From: Hordeum vulgare subsp. vulgare
Taxonomy: Eukaryota > Streptophyta > Magnoliopsida > Poales > Poaceae
Direction of reading: 5' to 3'
DNA length: 64,000 bases
NCBI RefSeq assembly: GCF_904849725.1
Contig: NC_058520.1
Span: 396,503,993-396,567,992, forward strand
The position numbers and the translations under genes were made by a program. Below the pieces are notes generated by a model. The model had not been told where the DNA came from, did not search any database, and saw only the letters and a program-made list of their open reading frames with translations. Every line of letters begins with the position of its first letter. Within the stretch, counting starts at the first letter, position 1. Shown here one piece after another: positions 1-12,500 of this stretch.

Positions 1-746
1 AAGAAAGAATAATAGAACATGTCATGGCAACTTTAGTGTAAACACTGTGGCAACTACAGTGTAAACATCATGGCAACTTTTGGTTAAATTTTTTTTCATC
101 GAAACATATCAACATGGGATCTAGTTTTGAAGATCTCGTCGAGACGGATTTAATGGTGAAAATGGATTTTTAATTGGATTTTTTTAATTAGGAGATAAAA
201 CATTTTTAAGTCAAAACCAAAAAGATTCCCGTTGATGTCATCTGTTTTGACGTGGCAAAATGGATGATATTGGAGGCATTTGGGCCATGTTGCTTCATGC
301 CACACGTGTGGGCGTTAACATTACGAAAATTTATGGTTTGCTTTCTTCAAACCTCTTCCGTTAGGTGGATAAGAGCATCTAAGAACATCTAAGATCGTAC
401 TGGAAAAGTATGACCCACCCTTTATATGTCGACTCACACACCCGAATAGTGTTCGGACGTGCTCGCTTTGATTTCTCATTTGTGTTCCTAAATTTCATAT
501 GATAGATCGGAATGGAGAGAGAGAAAAGAAATAATAAAAAAACAAAGTGATATGGGGTGGGCCGTGTCTGATATAGTGAACTGCCCGAACACCCTCTTTT
601 CTTCCCCATGTATGAACTGAGTTTGAGTTTTGCAAACAACCAGAACATATGGGGATGCAGTAGAGGGTCCGATTGATTGGCCTTTTCATTCTCTCTCATG
701 TTCGGATTGTCCATCCAAACAACTAGGGACAAAGAGGGAGACTCTC
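1..746. other. Left flank of the nested cluster; unclassified intergenic DNA
   Basis: No open frame here looks coding. The first 350 bases have the look of an interspersed Triticeae repeat (short ATGGCAAC-type direct repeats, AT-rich runs), but I cannot assign a family. It is the left half of the locus into which the 51-kb element at 752 inserted; the right half resumes at 51927, after the second copy of the ATTGT target duplication. Confidence 0.5.
24..77. repeat. Three 23-bp direct repeats beginning TGGCAAC
   Basis: TGGCAAC starts at 25, 48 and 71, an exact 23-base spacing, and each of the first two copies is followed by a variant of AGTGTAAACA. A minor tandem motif inside an unclassified repeat. 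Confidence 0.7.
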
Positions 747-751
747 ATTGT

Positions 752-2234
752 TGTAGGATCCGAAGTATGTCTAGAGGGGGATGATTAGATTACTTGACCA
801 AATAAAAACTTAGTCTTTTTTCCAATTTTAGTTGTGAGCCAGTTTTAGCAAATGTAACTAGTCAAACACACCCTACACATGCATATCAAAGAGTATAGAA
901 GCGATAAGTAATGACATGAAAATGTAAGTAGAGTGTAGGGATAGGAAGATCAAACGTAAAGGTTGACATGGTGATTTTTTACGTGGTTCCGATAGGTGGT
1001 GCTATCGTACGTCCACATTAGTGGAGACGTCAACCCATGGAGGTTAATAGTCGCACGAGTCCACGAAGAAGCAACTTTGTATATTCCACCATTGCTTACG
1101 TCCAAGAAGGACTAGCCTCACTGGGGGTGATCTTCACGAAGTAGGCGATCTCCTTGCCCTTACAAACTTCTTGATTCAACTCCACAACACGAAGTAGGAG
1201 GCTCCCAAGCACACCTAACTAATCTAGGAGGCACCACCCTCCAAAAGGTAATAGATGCGGTGGTACGATGAACTCCTTGCTTTTGTGCTTCAAAAGATAG
1301 TGTCCTCAACACTCCATCACTAGCTCACAGATTTTGCATGGGTGGAAGAGATTGATTGTGTGGAAAGCAACTTGGCGGGAGGGCTAGAGATCAAGTTTTA
1401 AATGGATGGATTGGAATATCTTCATCTCAACACATGAGTAGGTGGCTCTATTTCAGAAAAATGAATATGGGAAGTGTGTGTGTTCTCAATGCTTCCTCTA
1501 CGAATGAGAGGTGGTGAAGGGGTATATATAGGCAGCTCCAAAAAGCCAACCAATATAACATTATATCCCAACTCGGTGAAACCGAAACAAATCTTGGTGG
1601 CACCGATTTGTAAAAAATGTGGCAACTTTCGAATTCTCGGTGACACCAATATGCGAATCTCGGTGGTACAAATATGGTGACCTAGGACAGTTTCCAAATC
1701 TCGATGGTACCGATTTCAAACTCGGAAATTCCGATTCTTGAAATAGAGATACCAGAGAGTTGGTCACTCACTTTCGGTGGCACCAAAGCGAAAGTTGGTG
1801 GTAGCGAGATTCTAGGTTTGGCAAAGGTTGTGCCTCTTGAAAATCATAGGGCCGAAATGGAATTCTTGGTGGCACTGATTTTTTATGTATAGGCTTTGGA
1901 CAGAGATTTTGTGAGAGAATTGTTGAGTATGTTTGGTGGATATCTCTAAGAACTTGAGCAACCAATTCATCATAGATACCTCACCCCCTTTTAATAGTAT
2001 TGGCTTTCCTATGGACTCAAATGTGATTTCTCACAAATATGAAATGTAGAGTCTTGTAGCTTGAAGCTTGGCCAATCCTATTCCTTTTCTTGCATCAAGG
2101 GGTTCTCCTCACAATCCTTTTTGCCAATGCATCTTTAAACTTTTCTGAAATATACTTGGATAGAACCATTAGTTCAATGATACATATGTTGTTATTAATT
2201 GCCAAAACCACCTTAGGGAGAAATTGTGCTTTCA
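752..2234 (-). repeat. 3' LTR of the host Copia-like element
   Basis: 1483 bp, homologous to 50409-51921. It starts TGTAGGATC and ends CTTTCA on the plus strand. A TATA-like stretch at 1521-1531 reads as a promoter on the minus strand. It contains many short variants of a cggtg/accgag motif between 1560 and 1800, also seen in the other LTR and near 46580-47280 inside the element. Confidence 0.9.
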
Positions 2235-2406
2235 ATCTCCCCCTTTTTGGTAATTGATGACAACATATAGATCAAAGCTTCGACAAAAGATATAATCAAT
2301 GATTAGCATCGTTGCTTTGAGAAGTATGTGAAAAGCAAGAGCTCCCCCTAAATTTGTGCATTATTTAAATTTGCATTTGAATGCAAATGCACAATCGATT
2401 AGGATC
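2235..2406 (-). other. Polypurine tract and 3' non-coding end of the host element
   Basis: On the minus strand the bases abutting the 3' LTR read as a purine-rich run (AAAAAGGGGGAGAT, 2235-2248), the plus-strand primer expected immediately upstream of a 3' LTR. The rest to 2406 is AT-rich non-coding element sequence. It is followed by ATGGG (2407-2411), the left copy of the target duplication of the Gypsy insertion. Confidence 0.8.
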
Positions 2407-2411
2407 ATGGG

Positions 2412-2943
2412 TGTCGTGGGTATAAGTCTGACAGTAGATGTGTGGGGTACGAAAGGATGGGCAGAGCCTTAGCTACGGCAAGGTTGTATGAATTCAGGCC
2501 CCTCTGCGGTGGAGGTAAAAGCCCTACGTCTCAGTGCTCTTGGGAGCTTAGTGTCGAGTGGAATATAGGATTACAGTAAATGCCAACCCCTGCACCAGTG
2601 GGGAAGGGCGGCTTATATAGAGTGCGCTACCCTTCACAACGGCCCGGTGGACAGGGGTGGAGTAGTGGCGAATAAATGCCTACGTTACAGGTAACGTATG
2701 CCTTAAATGCTAATAATGGTGTATGAAAACGTATGACCGTTGCCCTCCTGGGAGGTTACGATGTACAGAGTGGAATTCAGTCGGTACGATAAATATGCTC
2801 CGAATGCTCGTCACCGACTGGATGATGGGGGGTCCTTAGTTCAGTCGGAACTGTCTAAGGGCCTTGCCCTCTATGAAGGGTAGTCCTTGGGTAGGACCTA
2901 TAGGGCATGCCTATGACCCTACCCTGGGACTATAACCCCATCA
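2412..2943 (-). repeat. 3' LTR of Gypsy element A
   Basis: 532 bp, TGTCGTGGG to CCCCATCA on the plus strand, with a TATA-like box (2611-2620) that reads CTATATAAGC on the minus strand. Homologous copies lie at 22543-23074, 23945-24478 and, inverted, 39699-40230. The purine-rich minus-strand sequence just inside (2944-2955) is the likely polypurine tract. Confidence 0.93.
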
Positions 2944-3228
2944 TTAGTCCCCGAATGGATCGGGGTTGGAACGACGAAGTGGTGCCTGGAGTACCGATCC
3001 GACTGGTATGGATGTGACTTTGGCGTTGTTTGCCTCGATCCATTTTATCCTTTCGACCAGTGATCCGAGTGAATATACCAGTGAAGCGAACCGTCAGGGA
3101 CCGAGTGCTTCCGCGGAATCTTTCGATGCTGCCCTTGTGACTCGCACTCGCCTCGCTTCTCCCGTAGCTCCCCGCGCGTTCCAAGCCTCCTCCTTCCTCT
3201 CCTCCTCTACGGATCTGCTGCCTTCACC
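2944..3228 (+). promoter_or_regulatory. 5' leader of the antisense gene, copy A, promoter segment deleted
   Basis: This stretch lies between the 3' LTR and the first ATG of the plus-strand gene. Against the corresponding region of copy B (24479-24978) it lacks a 215-bp segment that holds a TATTTAA box. The deletion point is at about 3128, where TCGATG runs straight into CTGCCC. Copy C (35922-39413) lacks the same segment. Any transcription of this copy would need another start, for example antisense from the LTR. Confidence 0.6.
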
Positions 3229-6200
3229 ATGATGAAGGGGCAGACGAGCAAGCTCAAGTCGCCGAAGAAGAAGAAGAAGGCGGCGGCTCCTGCTCAGCGG
3301 CGACAGCGAGCACTACCGGCGGGTTGGATCCAGGGGGATTTCCTCCCCTCCACGGTGACGGCGGACGACCTGCTGGAGCTGGTGGAGCAAGGCATGATTG
3401 CCAACAAGTCGTGGAGGCTGCCGGCGGAGGGCGAGACGGAGCTGGCGACGCAGGAGGGAGAGCGCGTCTTGCTGCTCAGCCACGTGTACAGGGGCTTCTC
3501 CTTGCCTCCCCACCCCTTCTTTAGAGGTATTATGAATCACTTCGGGGCGCAGCTCCATCATTTTCCTCCCAACGTGATAGCCCATCTCGCCGCATTCGTC
3601 ACTCTGTGCGAGTGCTTTATTGGATGTCCCCCATTGGGGGCTCTTTAAGTACATCTTCTCCGCTAGGTCTTAGACTGTCAAAAAGCTTAGCCAGTCGGAC
3701 GATAAAACCCATCTCCTCCAGCTCTGCGGGGCTTAGGTTTCCAAAAGGAAACAAAGAGTAGCTACCCCCCTCTCCAGCTGTCCGAGTCAGTTAGGAACTG
3801 GCAGTCGACCTGGTTCTACTGCCAGGACATAGCTTGTCCGAATGCCGCGACTGGGTTGCCGCCCTTTAGCCTAGACCGTCCGGCCCCTCCCAAGCAGCTT
3901 GCGCTCTCAAAGTTGGAAAAGATCCAGATCCAACCTCTGGTCGACGCGCTGATAGCTGTCGTCCGCAAGGGAGTCACCAGCACAGATTTGCTGGAGACTT
4001 TTCTAGGTCGGCGCATCCAGCCGCTGCAAGCCCGACACCTCGCCATGTGGCACTACGTGGGGCCCGAGGATTCCACTCAGACTCATCCAGAGTGCGTGAC
4101 CAGGGAGACCGTGACAGCGTGGGTCCGCGGCATTACACGCGCATGTGACAACCCCCAAGGAGCCCAACGAGGGAGGCCCTTCCGCGGCGACAATCCTCCT
4201 CCGAATGAGGTGAGTGCATCTTGTCGAGTGCCTTCAATCTTCTTAGATCTATCACTTTTCTTGTGTCGCCGCCTGGTGTCTGACGTTGTCGACTGTATTT
4301 TGTGCAGGACTGGACCAACTGGCACTCTCCCATCTCGAATGGGAATCCCGCTGAGGAAGAGGAGGGCAGCCAGGAGGGCAGTGTGGATAGCGCCGAGTAC
4401 GTCTCCGACAGTGGGGAAACGGAGGAGGAGTCTGGAGAGGAGGAGGGCGAGGTTGGGGAGCAGAGCTCGCCACCTCCACCATCAGAGCCTCGAACTAAGC
4501 GACTTCACGAACCCGCGGCTCCGCCGGCTCCACCAGCAGCCCCGAGTGCTCCGCCTGCTTCTCCTGTGGCGCCGAGTGCTCCGCCAGCTCCTCCCGTGGC
4601 TCTGAGTGCTCGGAGCGTGAAGAGGACCAGGGACGCTGCTGCCGAGTCCACGGACCAACCGTCCAAGGTGGCCAAACCGAGTGGGTCCAAGCCTCGGAAA
4701 GCTTTGCCTCGGATGAGGATCGCTGCTCCAGTTGCCTCAGCGTAAGTGTCTTGTTCTCCCATCTTCTTTCAGTATTTGATTGAACTCATGCTTATCGGTC
4801 GAGTGGATTTTACTCGATAGAGCTTCTACCTCCGCCACCTCTCTGCCATGCCAGGACGATGATCCCATGGATACGGATAACACTGCGACATCCCAGCAAG
4901 GTACGTTGTGACGACTCCGAGAGTTTGCATTATTGTTTCGCGAGTGCTGCCTTTAATCTTGCCCTTTTTCTGTAACCTCATGTTGTTCAGTCGGGCTTCC
5001 TTCAGAGGTGATTCATCTAGAGGAGGACGACCAAAGGGGATCAGGTCCAACTTTGGCGCCTGTCCTTGAGGTTGTTCTATCTGCTGCTGCTCCCACCACG
5101 GACGCGCCGCCGACCGAGACGATGCCGTCGACTGAGGCGGTGCCCCTGCAGCGGAACCGACTCGAGCGGGACTTGGGATGCCCAAGGAGTCTTTTGTCGT
5201 GCCAGGTCCATCGACCGTCTAGTACGATGCCCGACACCTCCCGGAAGACCAAGTGGGAGCCGCCAAGGAGGGCATGGTGCAAGTGGAGTTGATGGTGGGT
5301 GATGCAAAGGGAGCGTACGACTCCATCGCGTCTTTGTACAAGAGAAGCTTGGAGCTCCGGGACGATATCCGAGTAAGTGCGCTAGTAAGTGTTTACTTTC
5401 CTCTTGTAACCCACTGGGGGTTTAAGTGATATACTCGGATACAGTAGGATTATTTTGCAGTGGGTTCACTCCAAGTGAATCCAGTGGGTGTAGTCCCCGA
5501 GACTTCTGTCGAGTGCTTGCACCGACAGTTGTCTTTATATGCATTTTCAGTTATCTGACCAGATCAGAGCTGGTCTGCCCGAATATTACCAGTGGGGGCA
5601 CTCGGAGTGCATCCAGTGGATGTAGTCCCCGAGAGTAGTGTTACTTAGGTCGGGTAATAGCATTCTCGTAGATTTGACTGTTTGTCATGTAGCTCAATAG
5701 GGCCTGCCTGTTCGAGCTTCATGCCACTGGGGTCACTCTTAGTGAACCCACTGGGTATAGTCCCCGAGACCGCTATCGAGTGCTTGCATCGGCAGGGGTC
5801 TGAAGAACTTTGAGCTTTGTTTGTTTTCCTTGTTGAATGTGTCTGAGCTTCCCTTTGCGCTGATTTGGCAGAAGACTTGCGAAATGGGATCCGCGTACAA
5901 TACTCTGAAGGCTGAAAAGGTTCAGCTTGCTGCGGAATTGGAGGCAGCCGTGAATGACTTGGCTGGTGTGAAGGGGGCTCTTGCTGACCGAGAGAAGTCT
6001 TTGGAGGAGTCCTGGGAGACCAACAAGGCATTGGTGGCCGAAATTGAGAAAATGGGCAAGCAAAGAACTGAACTAATGGGTCAGATGAAGGTGATGAACC
6101 GTCGATGCATTTCGTAGGAGAAGTATGTCAACGACTGGGCAAGGAAGATGATTGCACTGCTCGGTGGTAAGCTTTTTGCCGAGTGCTTCTTGACTTTGTA

Positions 6201-6732
6201 ATTCATTGTGCGCTTACTTTCTGCTCTTCTTTTCTTTGCATATTTTTGTCTGGACGCTGAGGCTGAAGCAGCCGACATTGAACGGTCGGTTGTTCCGAAC
6301 GTTCCACTCGGCGACGAAGCCAATCGGGACATGCTCCGAGCACATATTCGCCTTGGCAGAGTGGGACCTTTCATCGGCCGTTTGAGAGAAGTCATCGGCC
6401 GGATCGACAAGGAGTTGTGGCCCGAAGACGATTCCCGGCAAGAAATAGAAGGGTTGATGACTCGGCTGGAGGACGTCCCGAACAGAGTGCAGCCATGGAA
6501 GAAGTCTGCCGCTCGTTGTGGTGCGGACGTGGTGCTATCGCTGGTCCGAGTGCACTGCAAGGAAGCTCGCAAAGAAAAGCTGAAGGCGTTGCAGGTCGCC
6601 AACACCAAGAAGCTTCGATTCGAAGATTTCATGGAGACCTTCCTCGAGACAGCCACTCGTATCGCGGACGGGATCGACCTTGAGACCTTTGTGGAGCCTG
6701 CCAGTCCCGGTGCCAGTCCTGATGACGCTTGA
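3229..6732 (+). pseudogene. Antisense intron-containing gene of the Gypsy family, copy A
   Basis: Six-exon model on the strand opposite to gag-pol: 3229-4209, 4308-4741, 4821-4900, 4991-5372, 5872-6166 and about 6241-6732 (stop TGA), for a product near 880 residues. Exons join in frame and the first five donors are GT (gtgagt, gtaagt, gtacgt, gtaagt, gtaagc). Layout: Lys-rich start; a globular N-terminal region (exon 1) resembling the 'putative gypsy type transposon' domain family; an acidic then Pro/Ala/Ser-rich linker (exons 2-4); a coiled coil (exon 5); a helical C-terminal region (exon 6). Broken by a short C-tract at 3629-3633 (frameshift), TAG in exon 1 near 3670, a 1-base loss near 5150, TAG at 6116 and loss of the exon 6 acceptor (AG to AT, about 6240). 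Function unknown; the family recalls extra genes of Tat-lineage retrotransposons. Confidence 0.8.
5373..5871 (+). repeat. Degenerate internal repeats in intron 4 of the antisense gene (copy A)
   Basis: Three related stretches (about 5458-5528, 5589-5636, 5722-5800) each run from a CACT..AGTG pair through CCAGTGG or CCACTGG to TAGTCCCCGAG. Two continue with TCGAGTGCTTGCA. The same repeats occupy the introns of the other two gene copies. The core AGTCCCCGAG also appears in every unit of the tandem array at 6976-7701, suggesting a common origin. Confidence 0.65.
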
Positions 6733-6975
6733 AAAACTTTACCTCGGTATGCCGAGTGGTATCTGTATCAAACTTGGGCCACTGCTGTTGGCCGTCACAT
6801 TCGTGGTTTGGTGTGGATAAGCTTGATCCACACCGAGCCGACTATCGTAGATCCAACTTTGAATTCGGATCGAATATTTTGCTCTTCTTTCGCCAAGTTT
6901 ATTTTCTGACACAATTTTGGCTCGTGGTTTTTGTTTGGCGTTTCTTGGTGAAGCCAATGGCAAACATGCAGATCA

Positions 6976-7701
6976 TGTAATTGTTAGTTGTCTTCACATC
7001 CACATGAGCCTCAATGAGGGTCTGCTAAGCCTCTGAGTGGATCTCGAGGATACACTCGAAGCAAGCTTTTTTACTTAGGAGATTCTGGATCGCAGCTAAG
7101 TCCCCGAGTGCGGCATCTCGTGCGCACTCGGAGTGAGTTGATATTCATGTAGTTGTCAGTTGTCTTGACATCCACATGAGCCTCAATGATGGTCTGCTAA
7201 GCCTCCGAGTGGATCTCGAGGATACACTCGAAGGAAGCTTTTTTACTTAGGAGATTATGGATCTCAACTAAGTCTCCGAGTGCGGCTTTTAGTGCGAACT
7301 CGGAGCGAGTTTTGTACTTAGGCGATTCTGAATCGCAGCTAAGTCCTCGAGTGCGGCTTTTGGTGCGCACTCGGAGCGAGTTTTGTACTTAGGCGATTCT
7401 GAGTCGCAGCTAAGTCCCCGAGTGCGACTTTTAGTGCGCACTCAGAGTGAGTTTGTACTTAGGCGACTCTGGGTCGCAGCTAAGTCCCCGAGTGCGGCTG
7501 TTAGCGCACACTCGGAGAGAATTTTTTTACTTAGGCGACTCTGGGTCGCAGCTAAGTCCCCGAGTGCGGCTGTTAGCGCACACTCGGAGAGAATTTTTTA
7601 CTTAGGCAACTCTGGGTCGCAGCTAAGTCCTCGAGTGCGGCTGTTAGCGCACACTCGGAGAGAGTTTTTTACTTAGGCGACTCTGGGTCGCAGCTAAGTC
7701 C
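6976..7701. repeat. Tandem hairpin array of element A, part 1 (172-bp then 71-bp units)
   Basis: Begins with about one and a half copies of a roughly 172-bp unit (repeating at the ACTCGAAG..AAGCTTTTTTACTTAGG block near 7060 and 7228). It continues as units of about 71 bp built on CTTAGG-GCGAC-(5)-GTCGC-GCTAAGTCCCCGAGTGCG and a closing CACTCGG. The array is cut at AAGTCC by the WIS/Angela insertion and resumes at 16259. It lies downstream of both the pol stop and the antisense gene stop, so it separates two convergent transcription units. Confidence 0.9.
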
Positions 7702-9489
7702 TGTTGGAAATATGCCCTAGAGGCAATAATAAATTAGTTATTATTATATTTCTTAGTTCATGATAATCGTTTATTATCCATGCTATAATTGTATTGATTG
7801 GAAACACAATACTTGTGTGGATACATAGACAAAACACTGTCCCTAGTAAGCCTCTAGTTGACTAGCTCGTTGATCAAAGATGGTCAAGGTTTCCTGGCCA
7901 TAGGCAAGTGTTGTCACTTGATAACGGGATCACATCATTAGGAGAATCATGTGATGGACTAGACCCAAACTAATAGACGTAGCATGTTGATCGTGTCATT
8001 TTATTGCTACTGTTTTCTGCGTGTCAAGTATTTGTTCCTATGACCATGAGATCATATAACTCACGGACACCGGAGGAATGCTTTGTGTGTATCAAACGTC
8101 GCAACGTAACTGGGTGACTATAAAGATGCTCTACAGGTATCTCCGAAGGTGTTCGTTGAGTTAGTATGGATCGAGACTGGGATTTGTCACTCCGTGTGAC
8201 GGAGAGGTATCTTGGGGCCCACTCGGTAATACAACATCACACACAAGCCTTGCAAGCAATGTGACTTAGTGTAAGTTGCGGAATCTTGTATTACGGAACG
8301 AGTAAAGAGACTTGCCGGTAAACGAGATTGAAATAGGTATGCGGATACTGACGATCGAATCTCGGGCAAGTAACATACCGAAGGACAAAGGGAATGACAT
8401 ACGGGATTATATGAATCCTTGACACTGAGGTTCAAACGATAAGATCTTCATAGAATATGTGGGATACAATATGGGCATCCAGGTCCCGCTATTGGATATT
8501 GACCGAGGAGTCACTCGGGTCATGTCTACATAGTTCTCGAACCCGCAGGGTCTGCACACTTAAGGTTCGACGTTGTTTTATGCGTATTTGAGTTATATGG
8601 TTGGTTACCAAATGTTGTTCGGAGTCCCGGATGAGATCGATGACGTCACGAGGAGCTCCGGAATGGTCCGGAGGTAAAGATTGATATATAGGAAGTCCTG
8701 TTTTGGTCACCGGAAAAGTTTCGGGCTCATCGGTAGTGTACCGGGAGTGCCGGGAGGGGTGCCGGGGACCATCGGGAGGGGTGTCACGCCCCAAGGGGTC
8801 TCATGGGCTATGGGAAGAGATAAACCAGCCCCTAGTGGGCTGGAATAAGTTCCCACTAAGGCCCATAAGGTTTGAGAAGGAAAAGCCACAAGGTGGAAAG
8901 AGTTTCCAAGTGGGAAGGTGGAATCCTACTCCAAGTAGGATTGGAGTAGGACTCCTCCACCTCCAATTTGGGCCAAACCTTTAGGTTTTGAGGCTGCCTC
9001 CTCCCCTCCCTCCCACCTATATATACGGAGGTTTTAGGGCTGATTTGAGAAGACTTTTTCACGGCAGCCCGACCACATACCTCCACGGTTTTTCCTCTAG
9101 ATCGCGTTTCTGCGGAGCTCGGGCGGAGCCCTGCTGAGACAAGATCATCACCAACCTCCGGAGCGCCGTCACGCTGCCGGAGAACTCTTCTACCTCTCCG
9201 TCTCTCTTGCTGGATCAAGAAGGCCGAGATCATCGTCGAGCTGTACGTGTGCTGAACGCGGAGGTGCGTCCGTTCGGCACTAGATCGTGGGACTGATCGC
9301 GGGATTGTTCGCGGGGCGGATCGAGGGACGTGAGGACGTTCCACTACATTAACCGCGTTCACTAACGCTTCTGCTGTACGATCTACAAGGGTACGTAGAT
9401 CACTCATCCCCTCTCGTAGATGGACATCACCATGATAGGTCTTCGTGCGCGTAGGAAAATTTTTGTTTCCCATGCGACGTTCCCCAACA
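7702..9489 (+). repeat. 5' LTR of WIS/Angela-type element
   Basis: 1788 bp, TG to CA, with a TATA-like box near 9018-9026 (CCTATATATAC) followed by the presumed transcribed R/U5. Pairs with 14465-16253. Confidence 0.95.
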
Positions 9490-9490
9490 G

Positions 9491-9502
9491 TGGTATCAGA
9501 GC
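9491..9502 (+). other. Primer binding site (initiator tRNA-Met) of WIS/Angela element
   Basis: TGGTATCAGAGC one base after the LTR end is complementary to the 3' end of plant initiator tRNA-Met, the usual minus-strand primer in Copia elements. It is intact, so this copy keeps the cis signals for reverse transcription. Confidence 0.95.
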
Positions 9503-12500
9503 TAGGTTCATGCGTAGATGTCTTCTCGAGTAGAACACAAAAGTTTTTGTGGGCGGTGATGTGCGTTTTGCTGCCCTCCTTAGTCTTTTCTTGATTCCGC
9601 GGTATTGTTGGATTGAAGCGGCTTGGACCGACATTACTCGTACGCTTACGAGAGACTGGTTTCATCGTTACGAGTAACTCCGTTGCTCAAAGATGACTGG
9701 CAAGTGTCGGTTTCTCCAACTTTAGTTGAATCGGATTTGACCGAGGAGGTCCTTGGATGAGGTTAAATAGCAACGCATATATCTCCGTTGTGGTGTTTGC
9801 GTAAGTAAGATGCGATCCTATTAGATACCCATGGTCACCACGTAAAACATGCAACAACAAAATTAGAGGACGTCTAACTTGTTTTTGCAGGGTATGCTTG
9901 TGATGTGATATGGCCAACGATGTGATGTGATATATTGGATGTATGAGATGATCATGTTGTAATAGAAAATATTGACTTGCACGTCGATGGTACGGCAACC
10001 GGCAGGAGCCATAGGGTTGTCTTTATACTAACGTTTGTGCTTGCAGATGCGTTTACTATTTTGCTAGGATGTAGCTTTAGTAGTAATAGCATGAGTAGCA
10101 CGACAACCCCGATGGCGACACGTTGATGGAGATCATGGTGTGACGCCGGTGACAAGAAGATCGTGCCGGTGCTTTGGTGATGGAGATCAAGGAGCACGTG
10201 ATGATGGCCATATCATGTCACTTATGAATTGCATGTGATGTTAATCCTTTTATGCACCTTATTTTGCCTAGAACGACGGTAGCATTATGAGGTGATCTCT
10301 CACTAAAATTTCAAGACGAAATTGTGTTCTCCCCGACTGTGCACCGTTGCGACAGTTCTTCGTTTCGAGACACCACGTGATGATCGGGTGTGATAGACTC
10401 AACGTTCAGATACAACGGGTGCAAAACAGTTGCACACGCAGAACACTCGGGTTAAGCTTGACGAGCCTAGCATGTGCAGACATGGCCTCGGAACACATGA
10501 GACCGAAAGGTCGAGCATGAATCGTATAGTTGATATGATTAGCATAGAGATGCTTACCACTGAAACTATTCTCGACTCACGTGATGATCGGACTTGAGAT
10601 AGTGGATTTGGATCATGTACCACTCAAATGACTAGAGAGATGTACTTTTTGAGTGGGAGTTCTTAAGTAATATGATTAATTGAACTAATTGTCATGAACA
10701 TAGTCTATTGGTCTTTGCGAATTACGATGTAGCTTGCGCTATAGCTCTACTGTTTTTATATGTTCCTAGAGAAAATTTAGTTGCAAGTTAATAGTAGCAA
10801 ACTTTGCAGACTAAGTCTGTAAAACCGAGGATTGTCCTCGTTGCTGCGCAGAAGGCTTATGTCCTTAATGCACCACTCGGTGTGCTGCACCTCGAGCGTC
10901 GTCTATGGATGCTGTGAACATCCGACATACACTTTCTGATGACTACACGATAGTTCAGTGCAAGGTACTTAATGGCTTAGAAGCAAGGCACCGAAAACGT
11001 TTTAAAACATCACGGAACATAAGTGATGTTCTAAAGAGATGAAATTGTGATTTCATGCTTGTGCCCTTGTTAAGAGGTACGAGACCTCCAACAAGATTCT
11101 TTGACCACAAAGTAAAGGAGAAAAGCTCAATCGTTGAGCGTGTGCTCAGATTGTCTGAGTACGACAATCACTTGAATCAAGTGGGAGTTAATCTTCCAGA
11201 TGAGATAGTGATGGTTCTCCAAAGTCACTGCCACCAAGCTGTGAGAGCTTCGTGATGAACTATAACATATCAAGGATAGATACAATGATCCTTGAGCGGT
11301 TCGCAATGTTTGACACTGTGAAAGTAGAAATCAAGAAGGAGCATCAATAGTTGATGGTTTGTAAAACCATTAAGTTTCAAGAAAGGCAAGGGCTAGAAGG
11401 GATACTTCGTGAAACGGCAAAACAGTTGTTGCACTAATGAAGAGACCCAAGATTAAACCCAAACCCGAGACTAAGTGCTTCTGTAATGAGGGGAACAGTC
11501 ACTGAGGCGGAGCAACTCTAGATACTTGGTAGATAAGAAGGCTGGCAAAAGTCAAGAGAAGTATATTAGATATACATGATGTTGATGTGTACTTTACTAG
11601 TACTCCTAGTAGCATGAGGGTATTGGATACCGGTTCGGTTGCTAAGTGATTAGTAACACGAAATGTAAGCTACGACATAAACGGAGACTAGCTAAAGGTG
11701 AGGTGACGATACGTGTTGGAAGTGTTTCCAAGGTTGATATGATCAAACGTCGCACGCTCCCTCTACCATCGGGATTGGTGTTAAACCTAAATAATTGTTA
11801 TTTGGTGCTTGCGTTAAGCATGAACATGATTGGATCGTGTTTATTGCAATACGATTATTCATTTAAAGAGAATAATGGTTACTCTATTTTCTTGAATAAT
11901 CACCTTCAATGGTTTATTGAATCTCGATCGTAGTGTTACACATGTTCATAATATTGGTGCCAAAAAGATACGAGTTAATGATGATAGTACCACTTACTTG
12001 TGGCACTGCCGCTTGAGTCATGTTAGTATAAATTGCATGAAGAGGCTCCATGCTGATGGATCTTTGTACTCACCTGATTTCAAATCACTAGTGACATGCA
12101 AACCATACCACATGAGCAAGGCCTTGTTTTCATTGAGATGAAATAAGATAGTAACTTATTGGAAGTGATACATTTTGATGTATGCAGTCCAATGGGTACT
12201 GAGGCACGCAGTGGATATCATTATGTTCTTACTTCACTGACAATTTGAGTAGATACAGGAGTATTTACTTAATAAATCACAAGTCTGAAATGTTGAAAAG
12301 TTCAAATCCGTTTTAGAGTGAAGTTCGTCGTAACAAGAGGATAAACTGTCTACGATATGATCATAGAAATGAATATCTGAGTTACGAGTTTTGGTACGCA
12401 GTTAAGACAATGTGGAAATTGTTTCGCAGTTCATGCCACCTGGAACATCATAGTGTGATGATGTGTCTGAACGTCATAGCCACGCACTATTTGGTATGGT

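Noticed and set aside
379..732. 117-codon minus-strand frame in the left flank
   Set aside because: No domain, no codon pattern, overlapped by another frame of similar quality; not supported as a gene.
9491..9502. tRNA-like sequence TGGTATCAGAGC (also at 50395 on the minus strand)
   Set aside because: These are retrotransposon primer binding sites complementary to a tRNA end, not tRNA genes.
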